Notes under the pieces: model-generated
Seen by the model: only the letters and a program-made list of their open reading frames with translations
The model's database searches: none
Told to the model about the DNA's origin: nothing
Origin: Pseudoalteromonas phenolica
GTDB lineage: Bacteria > Pseudomonadota > Gammaproteobacteria > Enterobacterales > Alteromonadaceae
Assembly (NCBI RefSeq): GCF_001444405.1
Contig: NZ_CP013187.1
Location: forward strand, 186,001-250,000
Length of the DNA stretch: 64,000 bases
Direction: 5' to 3'
Shown here: positions 16,624-25,619 of the stretch, piece after piece
Layout of the letters: every line of letters begins with the position of its first letter
How positions within the stretch are numbered: the first letter of the stretch is position 1
Position numbers and translations under genes: made by a program

Positions 16624-18348
16624 TTAAAAAGGGAAAACCAGCGGTATTAAGGTCAACACCGTGATTGAATAAATAATTGAAAGCGGTAAGCCGACCGTAA
16701 CATAGTCTTTAATACGGTAGTTACCTGCACTGTACACCATGAGGTTGGTTTGATAGCCAAATGGTGAAATAAAACTCGCCGATGCGCCAAATGCCACTGC
16801 CATCACAAAAGGTAATGGGCTCACATCAAAACCAATGGCGAGTGCAAAGGCCACAGGGAAAGAAAGTGCTGCCGCTGCGTTATTGGTAATGAGTTCCGTG
16901 AAAATCACGGTCATCACAAAAATAGCGATAAAAGCGCCATAAGGGCCGAAGTCGCCAAGCAGATAAAACAGCGCATCTGAAATTTGTGATGCCAGTCCGG
17001 TGTCTATCATGAGTTTGGCCAAACCAATGGCACTACCGACAATGGCAAGCAGTTCAATCGGGAAGCGACGCTTTAGCTCTGTCACTTTTACTGCGCCCAT
17101 CGCAAATAGCGCGATTAAAAATACCAGTAACCCTTTAACCAATGGTACCACATCAAAAATGCTTAACCCGATAACGGCCACAAAACCCGCTAATACCAAA
17201 TTAGACTTTTTCGACTTAAGATGGGTTTGTAAATCAAGGCCTGATATATAAACGAACTCACGCTTCAAGTTAGGCAACTGATAGAACTCTGAGCCCGGTG
17301 CCAAAATAAGAGAGTCACCCGCCTGTAAGCGCACTTGCCCTAAACCCCCTTGTAATCGGTCATGACCACGGCGGATAGCAATGACGGCTGCGTGAACTTG
17401 TTCACGGAAACGCACCTCTTTGACAGTTTTACCGACAAAGCGAGATGACTGGCTGATCACCACCTCAACTAAATGTTCAACGTCTTTTTCATGCTTGTCA
17501 TGGACGATTTTCAAACCATCAAAACGTTGTAATAAAGGCACTGATTTTATATCGCCAACAAATAATAAGATGTCGCCTTGTTGAATGACTTGTTGAGGCG
17601 TCACGGCACAAATACGGCGGTCACCATGAATGATTTCAGCTAAGAATAAATCTTTTAAATCACGCAGACCGTTTTCTTCTACGGTGCGGCCAATCAGTTT
17701 TGAACCAGCTTCGACTTTGCCTTCAAGATAAAAAGGCACCACCTCTTGGTCTTGTTTACCGTGATCAGGTAAATACTTCAGTAGCACGATAATGGTGATC
17801 AGGCCGACACTGAGTGCGCCTAGGCCCACTAAAGTAAAATCAAAAAAGCCCAATGGTTGCATGCCCGCTTCAACGGCAAAACCATTGACGATTAAATTTG
17901 TAGAGGTGCCGATAAGGGTTAAGGTGCCGCCTAAAATGGCGGTATAAGACAGCGGTAATAATAATTTGGAAGGCGAGTGGGTTGGGCTATCTTTTATCGC
18001 TGAAATTAACGACGCCACCACTGCGGTATTATTAGTAAAAGACGATAAAAACGCAGTGGATAAGCCAAGCTTCATCACCGATTTAGAAAGACTGCCTTTT
18101 GCTAACGATTGTGCAAGGCCTTGCACTAGGGTTGTTTTCTCGATGGCAATCGACACCAAGATCAACAGAATAAGGGTAATAAGAGACGGGTTAGCATAGT
18201 TGGCTAACATTTCTTCTAACTCAATGAGACCCGTTAAATAGCCGGTGCCAATGGCACCGACAAATAACCAAGCTGGATTTAGGCGAGTGCCAAAGAGGCA
18301 ACCCACCAATGCCAGCATAATGCCTGTTAATATGATCTGTTCGTACAT
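16624..18348 (-). CDS. SLC13-family permease with two RCK_C (TrkA_C) domains
   Basis: 574 residues, DASS/ion-transporter fold: about six TMs at the N-terminus with SSFTNNTAVVASL near residue 105, then two soluble TrkA_C domains (about 200-370), then a second membrane half with TELITNNAAAALSFPVA. The duplicated TNNxA motif is the anion-binding signature of the SLC13/DASS group. Embedded between cysN and cysC, it is most likely the sulfate importer of this operon, taking the place of CysTWA or CysP/CysZ. Substrate is inferred from context. Start ATG behind GGAGCTAAAG. Confidence 0.88.
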   Translation of the reverse strand: MYEQIILTGIMLALVGCLFGTRLNPAWLFVGAIGTGYLTGLIELEEMLANYANPSLITLILLILVSIAIEKTTLVQGLAQSLAKGSLSKSVMKLGLSTAFLSSFTNNTAVVASLISAIKDSPTHSPSKLLLPLSYTAILGGTLTLIGTSTNLIVNGFAVEAGMQPLGFFDFTLVGLGALSVGLITIIVLLKYLPDHGKQDQEVVPFYLEGKVEAGSKLIGRTVEENGLRDLKDLFLAEIIHGDRRICAVTPQQVIQQGDILLFVGDIKSVPLLQRFDGLKIVHDKHEKDVEHLVEVVISQSSRFVGKTVKEVRFREQVHAAVIAIRRGHDRLQGGLGQVRLQAGDSLILAPGSEFYQLPNLKREFVYISGLDLQTHLKSKKSNLVLAGFVAVIGLSIFDVVPLVKGLLVFLIALFAMGAVKVTELKRRFPIELLAIVGSAIGLAKLMIDTGLASQISDALFYLLGDFGPYGAFIAIFVMTVIFTELITNNAAAALSFPVAFALAIGFDVSPLPFVMAVAFGASASFISPFGYQTNLMVYSAGNYRIKDYVTVGLPLSIIYSITVLTLIPLVFPF

Positions 18349-18382
18349 CTAGCTTTAGCTCCACATAACAGGCATAAACAGC

Positions 18383-19798
18383 TTATTTAAGCTTGGTAAT
18401 ATCAAGCGCTTGCCAGTGCGGGAAGTGCTTGCGAACTAGGGCATTAAACTCAACTTCAAAGTCGCTAAACTCTGAGTTTTGTGTTGCTTGCTCTGAAAGT
18501 AATGCTTCAATCATGCCTGCACCAATCGTCAGGTTTGATAGACGGTCGATCAGAATGAATGCGCCAGTTTCGTGGTTGTTGCGATATACATCAGCCACAA
18601 TGCTTTCAGTCAGCTCCAGCGTCACAATCGCAATTTCGTTTAACTGCAGGCTGTCAGCTTGACCTTGCTCTAAGGTGTTTACATCAATGGTATGGTCAAT
18701 CTTCTTCACGATAGCAGCAGTGTTTTTGCTACCTAGCTTGAAGTTATAACTCTTACCTAGTACTAATGGCTCTTCGTGCATCCAGACAAGTTTTGCTTGT
18801 ACTTGGTTTGTTACAGCAGCTGTTGAGTCAGCAGGCACGATCACATCACCACGGCTTACATCAACTTCATCGTTTAATGTAATTGTGAATGCTTGACCTG
18901 TTTGCGCTTGCTCTAAGTTACCGTCAAAGGTCACGAGCTCTTTGATGCTAGATTGCTTGCCAGATGGTAATACCTTTACCGCTTGACCAACTGTTAGTGA
19001 GCCCGATGTTAACGTGCCCTGGAAGCCACGGAAATCAAGGTTAGGACGCACAACATACTGGACAGGGAAGCGTGCTTCAAAGTCTGTGTTTGCTTGTGCT
19101 GCTGGAGAATCTTCAAGTAGTTCAAGCAATGGCTTATCTGTGTAATACGGTGTGTGCTCAGAACGCGTTACGACGTTGTCACCTTTAAGCGCCGACATAG
19201 GCACAAACTTGATGTCAGATACGTTTAACTGCTCAGCAAACTTCAAGTAGTCAGCTTTGATTTTTTCAAATACGGCTTCGTCAAAGTCCACGATGTCCAT
19301 CTTGTTGATGGCAACAACGAACTGCTTGATACCTAATGAATCACAGATAAAGCTATGACGCTTAGTTTGAATTTGCACACCGTAGCGCGCATCAACTAAG
19401 ATGATAGCCAAGTCACTCGTAGACGCACCCGTTACCATGTTACGTGTGTATTGCTCGTGTCCTGGTGTGTCCGCAATGATGAATTTACGCTTCGCCGTCG
19501 AGAAATAACGGTACGCAACATCAATGGTAATACCTTGCTCACGCTCTGCTTGTAGACCGTCAACCAGCAGTGCTAAGTCTAGCTCTTCACCTGCGTTACC
19601 CACTTTTTCGTTGTCTTTATGAAGTGCTGCTAGCTGATCTTCATAAATTTGGTGACTGTCGTGTAATAGACGACCGATAAGCGTTGATTTACCGTCATCT
19701 ACGCTACCACAAGTCATCATGCGTAAAAGGCTTTTGTCTTGTTGGCGCGCTAGATAAGCGTCGATACCTAATTCTCTTACTTCATTTGCCGTAGACAT
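18383..19798 (-). CDS. cysN: Sulfate adenylyltransferase subunit 1 (GTPase)
   Basis: 471 residues, EF-Tu-like GTPase subunit of ATP sulfurylase; couples GTP hydrolysis to APS synthesis by CysD. Motifs: P-loop CGSVDDGKSTLIGRL near residue 32, DTPGHEQYTRNM, and NKMD. No fused CysC domain, unlike NodQ. Its ATG shares one base with the cysD stop (TAATG), so translation is coupled. Confidence 0.96.
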   Translation of the reverse strand: MSTANEVRELGIDAYLARQQDKSLLRMMTCGSVDDGKSTLIGRLLHDSHQIYEDQLAALHKDNEKVGNAGEELDLALLVDGLQAEREQGITIDVAYRYFSTAKRKFIIADTPGHEQYTRNMVTGASTSDLAIILVDARYGVQIQTKRHSFICDSLGIKQFVVAINKMDIVDFDEAVFEKIKADYLKFAEQLNVSDIKFVPMSALKGDNVVTRSEHTPYYTDKPLLELLEDSPAAQANTDFEARFPVQYVVRPNLDFRGFQGTLTSGSLTVGQAVKVLPSGKQSSIKELVTFDGNLEQAQTGQAFTITLNDEVDVSRGDVIVPADSTAAVTNQVQAKLVWMHEEPLVLGKSYNFKLGSKNTAAIVKKIDHTIDVNTLEQGQADSLQLNEIAIVTLELTESIVADVYRNNHETGAFILIDRLSNLTIGAGMIEALLSEQATQNSEFSDFEVEFNALVRKHFPHWQALDITKLK

Positions 19799-20697
19799 TA
19801 GAAATACCCCTCACGTTTTTTCTTCTCCATTGAACCTGATGAATCATGGTCAATTACTCGGCCTTCACGCTCAGAAGAGGTAGAAAGCAACATTTCTTCG
19901 ATGATGCCAGTCAGAGTGTTTGCTTCTGACTCAACCGCACCAGTTAGTGGGTAACAGCCTAACGTACGGAAACGCACTGATTTCATCTCAGGCACTTCGC
20001 CTTCGTTTAATGGCATACGCTCATCGTCAACCATGATTAACGTACCGTCGCGCTCAACAACTGGACGCTTTTCAGAAAGGTACAATGGTACGATTTCGAT
20101 ATTTTCTTGGTAGATGTATTGCCAAATGTCTAGCTCAGTCCAGTTAGACAGTGGGAATACACGGATTGATTCGCCTGGGTTAACCTGACCGTTGTAGGTG
20201 TTCCAAAGCTCAGGACGTTGGTTTTTAGGATCCCAGCGGTGATGCTTGTCACGGAATGAATACACACGCTCTTTTGCACGCGACTTTTCTTCGTCACGAC
20301 GCGCACCACCAAAAGCAGCATCAAAGCCGTATTTGTCTAGTGCTTGTTTTAAGCCTTGTGTTTTCATCACGTCAGTGTGCTTTGCTGAACCGTGCGTAAA
20401 CGGACCCACACCCATGGCGATGCCTTCTGGGTTTTTGTGGACGATTAAGTCAAAGTTATATTCTTTTGCTAAGCGGTCACGGAATTCGATCATCTCGCGG
20501 AATTTCCAATCTGTGTCTACGTGTAGTAGAGGGAAAGGAATTTTCGCTGGGAAGAATGCTTTACGCGCTAAGTGTAAAAGTACCGATGAGTCTTTACCGA
20601 TAGAGTAAAGCATCACTGGGTTTTCAAACTCGGCTGCGACTTCGCGAATAATCTTTATACTTTCAGCTTCTAATTGCTGAAGGTGTGTTAAAGCCAT
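19798..20697 (-). CDS. cysD: Sulfate adenylyltransferase subunit 2
   Basis: 299 residues, PP-loop ATP pyrophosphatase that adenylates sulfate. SIGKDSSVLLHLA is the PP-loop and GARRDEEKSRAKERV is the other conserved nucleotide-binding segment. Preceded by AGGACGACG. Lies 37 nt after cysG and overlaps cysN by one base. Confidence 0.96.
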   Translation of the reverse strand: MALTHLQQLEAESIKIIREVAAEFENPVMLYSIGKDSSVLLHLARKAFFPAKIPFPLLHVDTDWKFREMIEFRDRLAKEYNFDLIVHKNPEGIAMGVGPFTHGSAKHTDVMKTQGLKQALDKYGFDAAFGGARRDEEKSRAKERVYSFRDKHHRWDPKNQRPELWNTYNGQVNPGESIRVFPLSNWTELDIWQYIYQENIEIVPLYLSEKRPVVERDGTLIMVDDERMPLNEGEVPEMKSVRFRTLGCYPLTGAVESEANTLTGIIEEMLLSTSSEREGRVIDHDSSGSMEKKKREGYF

Positions 20698-20734
20698 TGT
20701 CGTCGTCCTACTTAAAAATTAAAAAATAAAATCG

Positions 20735-22159
20735 TTACGCCACATCGGTCAGTGGCTGAGCAAAACTGCTGATCTGTGCACTTTGCCCAAACCAAGCTAA
20801 CTCTTCATGTAAAGCAGCTACTTCTCCGATGATCAGTAGTGCTGGTGAGACAATCTCATGTGCCTCAATTTGTTCGGCCAATTGACCTAATTCGGTTCTA
20901 ACAACGCGTTGATTCTTACGGGTACCATTTTCAACGATTGCAACTGGAGTATTAGCACTGCGGCCGTGTTCAAGTAATTTAGCCTGAATATGCGGTGATT
21001 TGATCACACCCATATAAATTGCCAATGTTTGGTTAGGCTTAGCAAGCCCTTGCCAATCTAGTTCTTGGCCGTCTTTTTTACAGTGACCCGTCACAAACTG
21101 AATCGCTTGTGCATGATCTCTGTGCGTCAAAGGAATACCTGCATAAGCACTACAGCCAGCTGCGGCAGTAATGCCCGGTACGATTTGATAACGTACATCA
21201 TGGGCTTTCAGTACTTGTACTTCTTCCCCACCACGGCCGTAAATAAATGGATCACCACCTTTAATACGGCAAACCTTTTTGCCTTGTTTCGCAAGGTCGA
21301 CCAACATTTGATTGGTGTCTTCTTGCTTAACACTGTGGTAGTTAAGGCGTTTACCGACACAAATTAAATCTGCATCGCGACGTACTAAATCCATAATCTC
21401 ATCAGAGACGAGGTAGTCATACACCACAACATCAGCTTGTTGCATAAGCTGTAACGCTTTAAGTGTTAGTAGCTCAGGATCACCAGGACCTGCACCAATC
21501 ACATATACTTCGCCTTCTGGCTCAGCTTTAGCGTCGAGCATTTCGTGTAGCTGTTCGGTCGCAGCCTCGGTATCGCCTACCTGTACTTTACTCACCACAC
21601 TTGAATCGAACACGCTTTCCCAAAACTGGCGGCGATCGGCAAAATGTTTAAAGCGTGCCTTCACTTTATCTCTGAAGCTACCTACTAAGGTTGCTAATGG
21701 GCCAATGTGCTGAGGAATAAGGGTTTCTAACTTCTCTCGCAAACGTCTAGCTAAGACTGGTGCAGTGCCTGCACTTGAAATTGCGATGGTGATTGGATCA
21801 CGGTCAACAATAGACGGGAAAATAAATGAGCACTTAGGCTGGTCGTCTACCACGTTGACGAAAATATTATGCTGGTTTGCCAATTCAAATACGGTGTTAT
21901 TAACAGACTCAACATCAGTAGCCGCAATAACAAGCATTTTGCCTGCAAGATGTGACTCATTAAAATAGTCTTTAATTAACGTAACTTCGCCATCTTGCTC
22001 GGCTTCGAGTAACTCTTGGCAGAATTCAGGGGCCACAATCGTTACATCCGCACGTGCTTTTAAAAACGCACGCGCCTTACGAAGAGCAACATCACCGCCG
22101 CCGACAACCAGCACCGGTTTGTTATCAAGTTTGGTAAAGATTGGTAAGTACTGCACCAT
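20735..22159 (-). CDS. cysG: Siroheme synthase (trifunctional)
   Basis: 474 residues from the ATG at 22159, which follows AAGGGG; the frame runs to 22180 but E. coli CysG begins like MVQYLPIF here. Domains: NAD-dependent precorrin-2 dehydrogenase/ferrochelatase (VVGGGDVALRKA near residue 20), dimerisation region, then uroporphyrinogen-III methyltransferase from about 210 (VYVIGAGPGDPELLTLKA, CRIKGGDPFIYGRGGEE). Supplies the siroheme of sulfite reductase. First gene of the minus-strand cys operon. Confidence 0.95.
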   Translation of the reverse strand: MVQYLPIFTKLDNKPVLVVGGGDVALRKARAFLKARADVTIVAPEFCQELLEAEQDGEVTLIKDYFNESHLAGKMLVIAATDVESVNNTVFELANQHNIFVNVVDDQPKCSFIFPSIVDRDPITIAISSAGTAPVLARRLREKLETLIPQHIGPLATLVGSFRDKVKARFKHFADRRQFWESVFDSSVVSKVQVGDTEAATEQLHEMLDAKAEPEGEVYVIGAGPGDPELLTLKALQLMQQADVVVYDYLVSDEIMDLVRRDADLICVGKRLNYHSVKQEDTNQMLVDLAKQGKKVCRIKGGDPFIYGRGGEEVQVLKAHDVRYQIVPGITAAAGCSAYAGIPLTHRDHAQAIQFVTGHCKKDGQELDWQGLAKPNQTLAIYMGVIKSPHIQAKLLEHGRSANTPVAIVENGTRKNQRVVRTELGQLAEQIEAHEIVSPALLIIGEVAALHEELAWFGQSAQISSFAQPLTDVA

Positions 22160-22494
22160 TTGCCCCTTAATTATATTCACATTCTGCTATTTTTATCGTG
22201 CAGAACATCACAGAGCAGCAGAATATAGCGGCTTTGAAACAGGAAAAAATAATTAAAACCTAGTCTATATAACTAAAAGTTATAGTAGGTGGTTTAATTT
22301 GGTTTAAGGCTTTATTTACAAGCCCTTGAGCTAAGTTTTAGCTGTATAATTTAGCTTATTATGTTTGGTTATGAGATATGCTAAACAGATAAATTTGATT
22401 TTGAGCAGAGTCTTTAGCGGACAAATGCCCTAGGATTGAGGCAATACATTCACTTAACTATGGTGAATGACTTACACATACACGGGAAAGCACA
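22160..22494. promoter_or_regulatory. Divergent regulatory region cysG / deoC
   Basis: 335 bp without a gene. It holds an inverted repeat ATTCTGCT (22181-22188) / AGCAGAAT (22217-22224), a 7-3-7 palindrome TATAACTAAAAGTTATA (22268-22284) with the size and AT-rich arms of a LysR-type site, AGCTAAGTTTTAGCT (22329-22343) next to a TATAAT (22345-22350), and CATTCAC/GTGAATG (22447-22469) 25 bp before deoC. The LysR-like palindrome could be bound by CysB; that is inference. Confidence 0.4.
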
Positions 22495-23238
22495 ATGACA
22501 ATACAACAAGATGCAGCACAAGCATTGTCCTTAATGGACCTCACATCCTTAAATGAAAACGATACAGAGCAATCTATATTAGCATTGCTTGATAGTGTAC
22601 GTCCTGAGATAGGTCTACCAGCTGCCATTTGCGTTTATTCTCGATTTGTTGATTTAGTAAAAAAAGAACTGAGACGAAGAAACTGGCAGTCTGTAAAAGT
22701 TGCAACAGTGACAAATTTTTATGGTGGCGAACAGTCATTAGACTCGGTGCTTAATGAAACAAAACAAGCTTTATTAGACGGGGCTGACGAAATTGATTTA
22801 GTAATCCCATATAGAGAAGTGATACAGGGCGAGCTAAAGAATGCTAAGTTGTATGTGCAAAAAAGCAAGCAGCTATGCGCTCAGTATGGGGCTTGTTTAA
22901 AAGTGATCATAGAAAGTGGTGAGCTAAAAGCGCCTGAGCTTATTCGAAAAGCAAGTACCTTAGCGATAGAAGCGGGTGCAGACTTTATTAAAACAAGTAC
23001 CGGCAAAGTGCCTGTTAATGCCACTTTAGAAACAACTGAAATTATGCTTGATGCAATTAAAGCGTCAGGACGAGAAGTGGGCTTTAAAGCTGCTGGAGGA
23101 GTAAGAACAGTGAATGATGCGAGTGCTTACTTACGACTTGCTGAACAAAAACTTGAATGTAGTAGTTTGACGCCATCGCAATTCAGATTCGGCGCATCAG
23201 GCTTATTAAAAGATATTCATAACATTTTAGATGCATAG
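22495..23238 (+). CDS. deoC: Deoxyribose-phosphate aldolase
   Basis: 247 residues, class I aldolase converting 2-deoxyribose-5-phosphate to glyceraldehyde-3-phosphate and acetaldehyde. Catalytic residues seen: Asp101 (DEIDLVIP), Schiff-base Lys166 (FIKTSTGK) and Lys198 (GFKAAGG). Slightly shorter than the E. coli enzyme (259). No deoA, deoB or deoD follows, so it stands outside a deo operon; the next gene overlaps its stop by 8 nt. Confidence 0.95.
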   Translation: MTIQQDAAQALSLMDLTSLNENDTEQSILALLDSVRPEIGLPAAICVYSRFVDLVKKELRRRNWQSVKVATVTNFYGGEQSLDSVLNETKQALLDGADEIDLVIPYREVIQGELKNAKLYVQKSKQLCAQYGACLKVIIESGELKAPELIRKASTLAIEAGADFIKTSTGKVPVNATLETTEIMLDAIKASGREVGFKAAGGVRTVNDASAYLRLAEQKLECSSLTPSQFRFGASGLLKDIHNILDA

Positions 23239-23731
23239 ATATAGCGAGCAAGAAAAAATAGAACTTGAGCATGAAGCTGCTAAGTTATTTTTAAGATGTT
23301 ACGAAAAGGCGTATGGCACCCCTATGCGCCATATTTGGCATAATGAACCCCGAAAACCTGATGTCAGCTGTTATCAAGGCGGTCAAAAACTCGACATTGA
23401 AGTTGCGCATTTGTATGCCAGTGAAACCGAGGCCATGGCAGTTCTTGGTAGACCACTCTCGTTATCTATGCAACGGGAGTTAGCTGTGATGTCGCAAGAA
23501 CCGTCTGAACAGCAACTCAAAGTGGCATTAGGACGGTTATTGAATCAAAAAGCCAAGAAAAAATATCAGTCAGAGCGGACATGGTTGTTGATCCGTAACG
23601 CCAGCCCGATTTGGCACTACAATGATTTTAAAAACGTGCAGGCACAATTAAGCTTTCCTGATATCCATCCATTTGAGCAGATCTGGTTATTGTGTGATTT
23701 TCATCATGGAGAGCTGTTACAGTTGGCATAA
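23231..23731 (+). CDS. Hypothetical protein, possible PD-(D/E)xK-like fold
   Basis: 166 residues, start ATG inside the deoC end (8-nt overlap), so translationally coupled to deoC. The segment RKPDVSCYQGGQKLDIEVAH has the look of a PD-(D/E)xK nuclease core (Asp44, then Glu57), although the usual lysine two residues after the glutamate is replaced by Ala. The C-terminal half (WLLIRNASPIWHY, QIWLLCDFH) looks like alternating strands and helices. No family recognised; an inactive or diverged nuclease fold is only a suggestion. Confidence 0.65.
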   Translation: MHRYSEQEKIELEHEAAKLFLRCYEKAYGTPMRHIWHNEPRKPDVSCYQGGQKLDIEVAHLYASETEAMAVLGRPLSLSMQRELAVMSQEPSEQQLKVALGRLLNQKAKKKYQSERTWLLIRNASPIWHYNDFKNVQAQLSFPDIHPFEQIWLLCDFHHGELLQLA

Positions 23732-23830
23732 TCGTTAAAATGCGCGAGTATTTTTGCTTGATTTATAACCATTGTTGGCGTGAGATTGTCGCAAGATTTG
23801 ACAAAATTAAAATTTGCGCATCTTTTACTC

Positions 23831-23858
23831 TTGTTTTCGCTTTGTTCGTCAGTATAAT
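23831..23858 (+). promoter_or_regulatory. tRNA-Trp promoter
   Basis: TTGTTT (23831-23836), 16-bp spacer, consensus TATAAT (23853-23858), about 15 bp before the mature tRNA 5' end. Confidence 0.7.
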
Positions 23859-23873
23859 GGGCATCCACTTTGC

Positions 23874-23950
23874 AGGGGCGTAGTTCCAATTGGTAGAACA
23901 GCGGTCTCCAAAACCGATGGTTGCGGGTTCGAGTCCTGCCGCCCCTGCCA
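23874..23950 (+). tRNA. tRNA-Trp (anticodon CCA)
   Basis: Cloverleaf with acceptor AGGGGCG/CGCCCCT, D arm GTTC...GAAC, anticodon loop CTCCAAA (CCA at 23908-23910), T arm GCGGG-TTCGAGT-CCTGC and encoded 3' CCA after discriminator G. Nearly identical in layout to E. coli tRNA-Trp. It lies upstream of secE-nusG. Confidence 0.97.
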
Positions 23951-24033
23951 ATTCATACAGCTAGTCTAAACCTAAAATAATGTGGCCGTTCAATGAACCT
24001 CTCGCTTATTTGTAGATTTGGATTAATGGATTT

Positions 24034-24052
24034 ACCCTGCCATATGCAGGGT
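24034..24052. other. Hairpin between tRNA-Trp and secE
   Basis: ACCCTGC-CATAT-GCAGGGT, 7-bp stem with no T tract; probably a processing or weak termination structure after tRNA-Trp. Confidence 0.4.
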
Positions 24053-24082
24053 CGTTGTGTCTGTATTTAAGGTAAATTTTTT

Positions 24083-24460
24083 ATGAGCACGAATGTAGAA
24101 ACTCCGTCAAACTCGATGGATACGGTTAAGTGGCTAGTATCAATTGCATTGCTATTAGGTGCAGTGGTAGGTAATTACATGTACGCTGACCTATCTGTGT
24201 TAGTGCGTGCGGTAGGTGTTGTTGTTGCAGTAGCAGCCGCTTTAGGTCTACTGGCAACTACTGAAAAAGGTCGTACTTTTATTGCTTTTGCAAAAGAGTC
24301 TAGAATTGAAGTACGCAAGGTTGTTTGGCCAACGCGTCAAGAAACAACGCATACAACTTTTATCGTAATGCTAGCAACAGTGGTAATGGCGTTAATCCTT
24401 TGGGGTTTAGACGGCATTTTATTCCGTATTGTTGGCTTTTTAACTGGATTGGAGATCTGA
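24083..24460 (+). CDS. secE: Preprotein translocase subunit SecE
   Basis: 125 residues, three predicted TMs (about 14-32, 38-56, 93-115) as in E. coli SecE, with the conserved amphipathic cytoplasmic segment ESRIEVRKVVWPTRQET before the last TM. Clamps SecY in the SecYEG channel of the inner membrane. First gene of secE-nusG, 4 nt before nusG. Confidence 0.96.
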   Translation: MSTNVETPSNSMDTVKWLVSIALLLGAVVGNYMYADLSVLVRAVGVVVAVAAALGLLATTEKGRTFIAFAKESRIEVRKVVWPTRQETTHTTFIVMLATVVMALILWGLDGILFRIVGFLTGLEI

Positions 24461-24464
24461 TCCC

Positions 24465-25022
24465 ATGTCGGATGAGAACAAAGAAAAGAAATTACGCTGG
24501 TACGTAATTCAAGCGTTTTCGGGTTTCGAAAAGCGCGTTGCTCAAACAATTATTGAGCACATTAAGATCGAAGGCTTAGAAGATAGCTTTGGTGAAGTAC
24601 TAGTCCCTACTGAAGAAGTAGTTGAAATGCGTGCTGGTCAAAAGCGCAAATCTGAGCGTAAGTTCTTCCCAGGTTATGTTCTAGTTGAAATGGACATGAA
24701 CGATGCAAGCTGGCACTTAGTAAACAGCACGCCACGTGTAATGGGCTTCATTGGTGGTACGTCTGATCGTCCAGCACCAATCAGCAAAAAAGAAGCTGAT
24801 CGTATTCTTAACCGTATTCAAGAAAATGCTGAAGCGCCTAAGCCAGCAACACTATTTGAAGTGGGTGAAGTGGTACGTGTAAACGATGGTCCATTTGCAT
24901 ACTTCAGTGGTGTAGTTGAAGAGGTTGATTATGAGAAGAGCCGCTTAAAAGTGTCTGTTCTTATCTTCGGTCGTTCTACACCTGTTGACCTAGAATTTGG
25001 TCAAGTAGAAAAAGACAAATAA
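24465..25022 (+). CDS. nusG: Transcription termination/antitermination factor NusG
   Basis: 185 residues. N-terminal NGN domain (RWYVIQAFSGFEKRVAQ ... FFPGYVLVEM) and C-terminal KOW domain (FEVGEVVRVNDGPFAYFSG). Binds the RNA polymerase clamp, raises processivity, and links to Rho or to S10. Ribosome-binding site GGAG in the secE end. A strong terminator follows, which separates it from rplK. Confidence 0.97.
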   Translation: MSDENKEKKLRWYVIQAFSGFEKRVAQTIIEHIKIEGLEDSFGEVLVPTEEVVEMRAGQKRKSERKFFPGYVLVEMDMNDASWHLVNSTPRVMGFIGGTSDRPAPISKKEADRILNRIQENAEAPKPATLFEVGEVVRVNDGPFAYFSGVVEEVDYEKSRLKVSVLIFGRSTPVDLEFGQVEKDK

Positions 25023-25042
25023 TTTCTTTTCGAAGAGATTGA

Positions 25043-25079
25043 AAAAGGCCGCTGGTTAATCTATAATCAGCGGCCTTTT
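25043..25079 (+). terminator. Rho-independent terminator after nusG
   Basis: 12-bp stem AAAAGGCCGCTG / CAGCGGCCTTTT with terminal T run, 20 nt after the nusG stop. Confidence 0.9.
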
Positions 25080-25184
25080 GTTATCTGGTATAGCAAAAGC
25101 ACAGATTTTTTTAATTTGGGAAGCCGCTTGAGTACGCGTCCTCGCGCGCACAAGGCAAAGACCCAACTAACGAGGTTATTTAAA

Positions 25185-25613
25185 ATGGCAAAGAAAGTTG
25201 AAGCTCTAATCAAGCTACAAGTTGCTGCTGGTATGGCTAATCCTAGTCCTCCAGTAGGTCCTGCACTAGGTCAACACGGTGTAAACATCATGGAATTCTG
25301 TAAAGCGTTCAACGCACGTACAGAGTCTATCGAGAAAGGCGCTCCGGTTCCTGTAATCATCTCTGTTTACAACGACCGTTCATTCACTTTCGACATGAAA
25401 ACTCCACCTGCTTCTTACCTTCTTAAGAAAGCAGCTGGTATCAAGTCTGGTTCTGGCCGTCCTAACACAGAAAAAGTTGGTACAGTAACACGTGCTCAAC
25501 TAGAAGAGATCGTTGAGACTAAACGTCCTGATCTTACTGCTGCTGATATGGATGCAGCTGTACGCACGATTGCAGGTTCTGCACGTGCAATGGGCTTGAA
25601 TGTAGAAGGGTAA
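25185..25613 (+). CDS. rplK: 50S ribosomal protein L11
   Basis: 142 residues from the ATG at 25185, preceded by ACGAGG; an in-frame extension to 25116 is not part of the family. Binds the GTPase-associated centre of 23S rRNA and is needed for stringent factor activation. Segments MANPSPPVGPALGQHGVNIM and DMKTPPASYLLKKAAG are canonical. Forms rplK-rplA; L1 probably autoregulates the pair. Confidence 0.97.
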   Translation: MAKKVEALIKLQVAAGMANPSPPVGPALGQHGVNIMEFCKAFNARTESIEKGAPVPVIISVYNDRSFTFDMKTPPASYLLKKAAGIKSGSGRPNTEKVGTVTRAQLEEIVETKRPDLTAADMDAAVRTIAGSARAMGLNVEG

Positions 25614-25619
25614 TTGAGA

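Noticed and set aside
23798..23803. TTGACA upstream of tRNA-Trp as -35
   Set aside because: It lies 49 bp before TATAAT, too far for one promoter; TTGTTT at 23831 has proper spacing.
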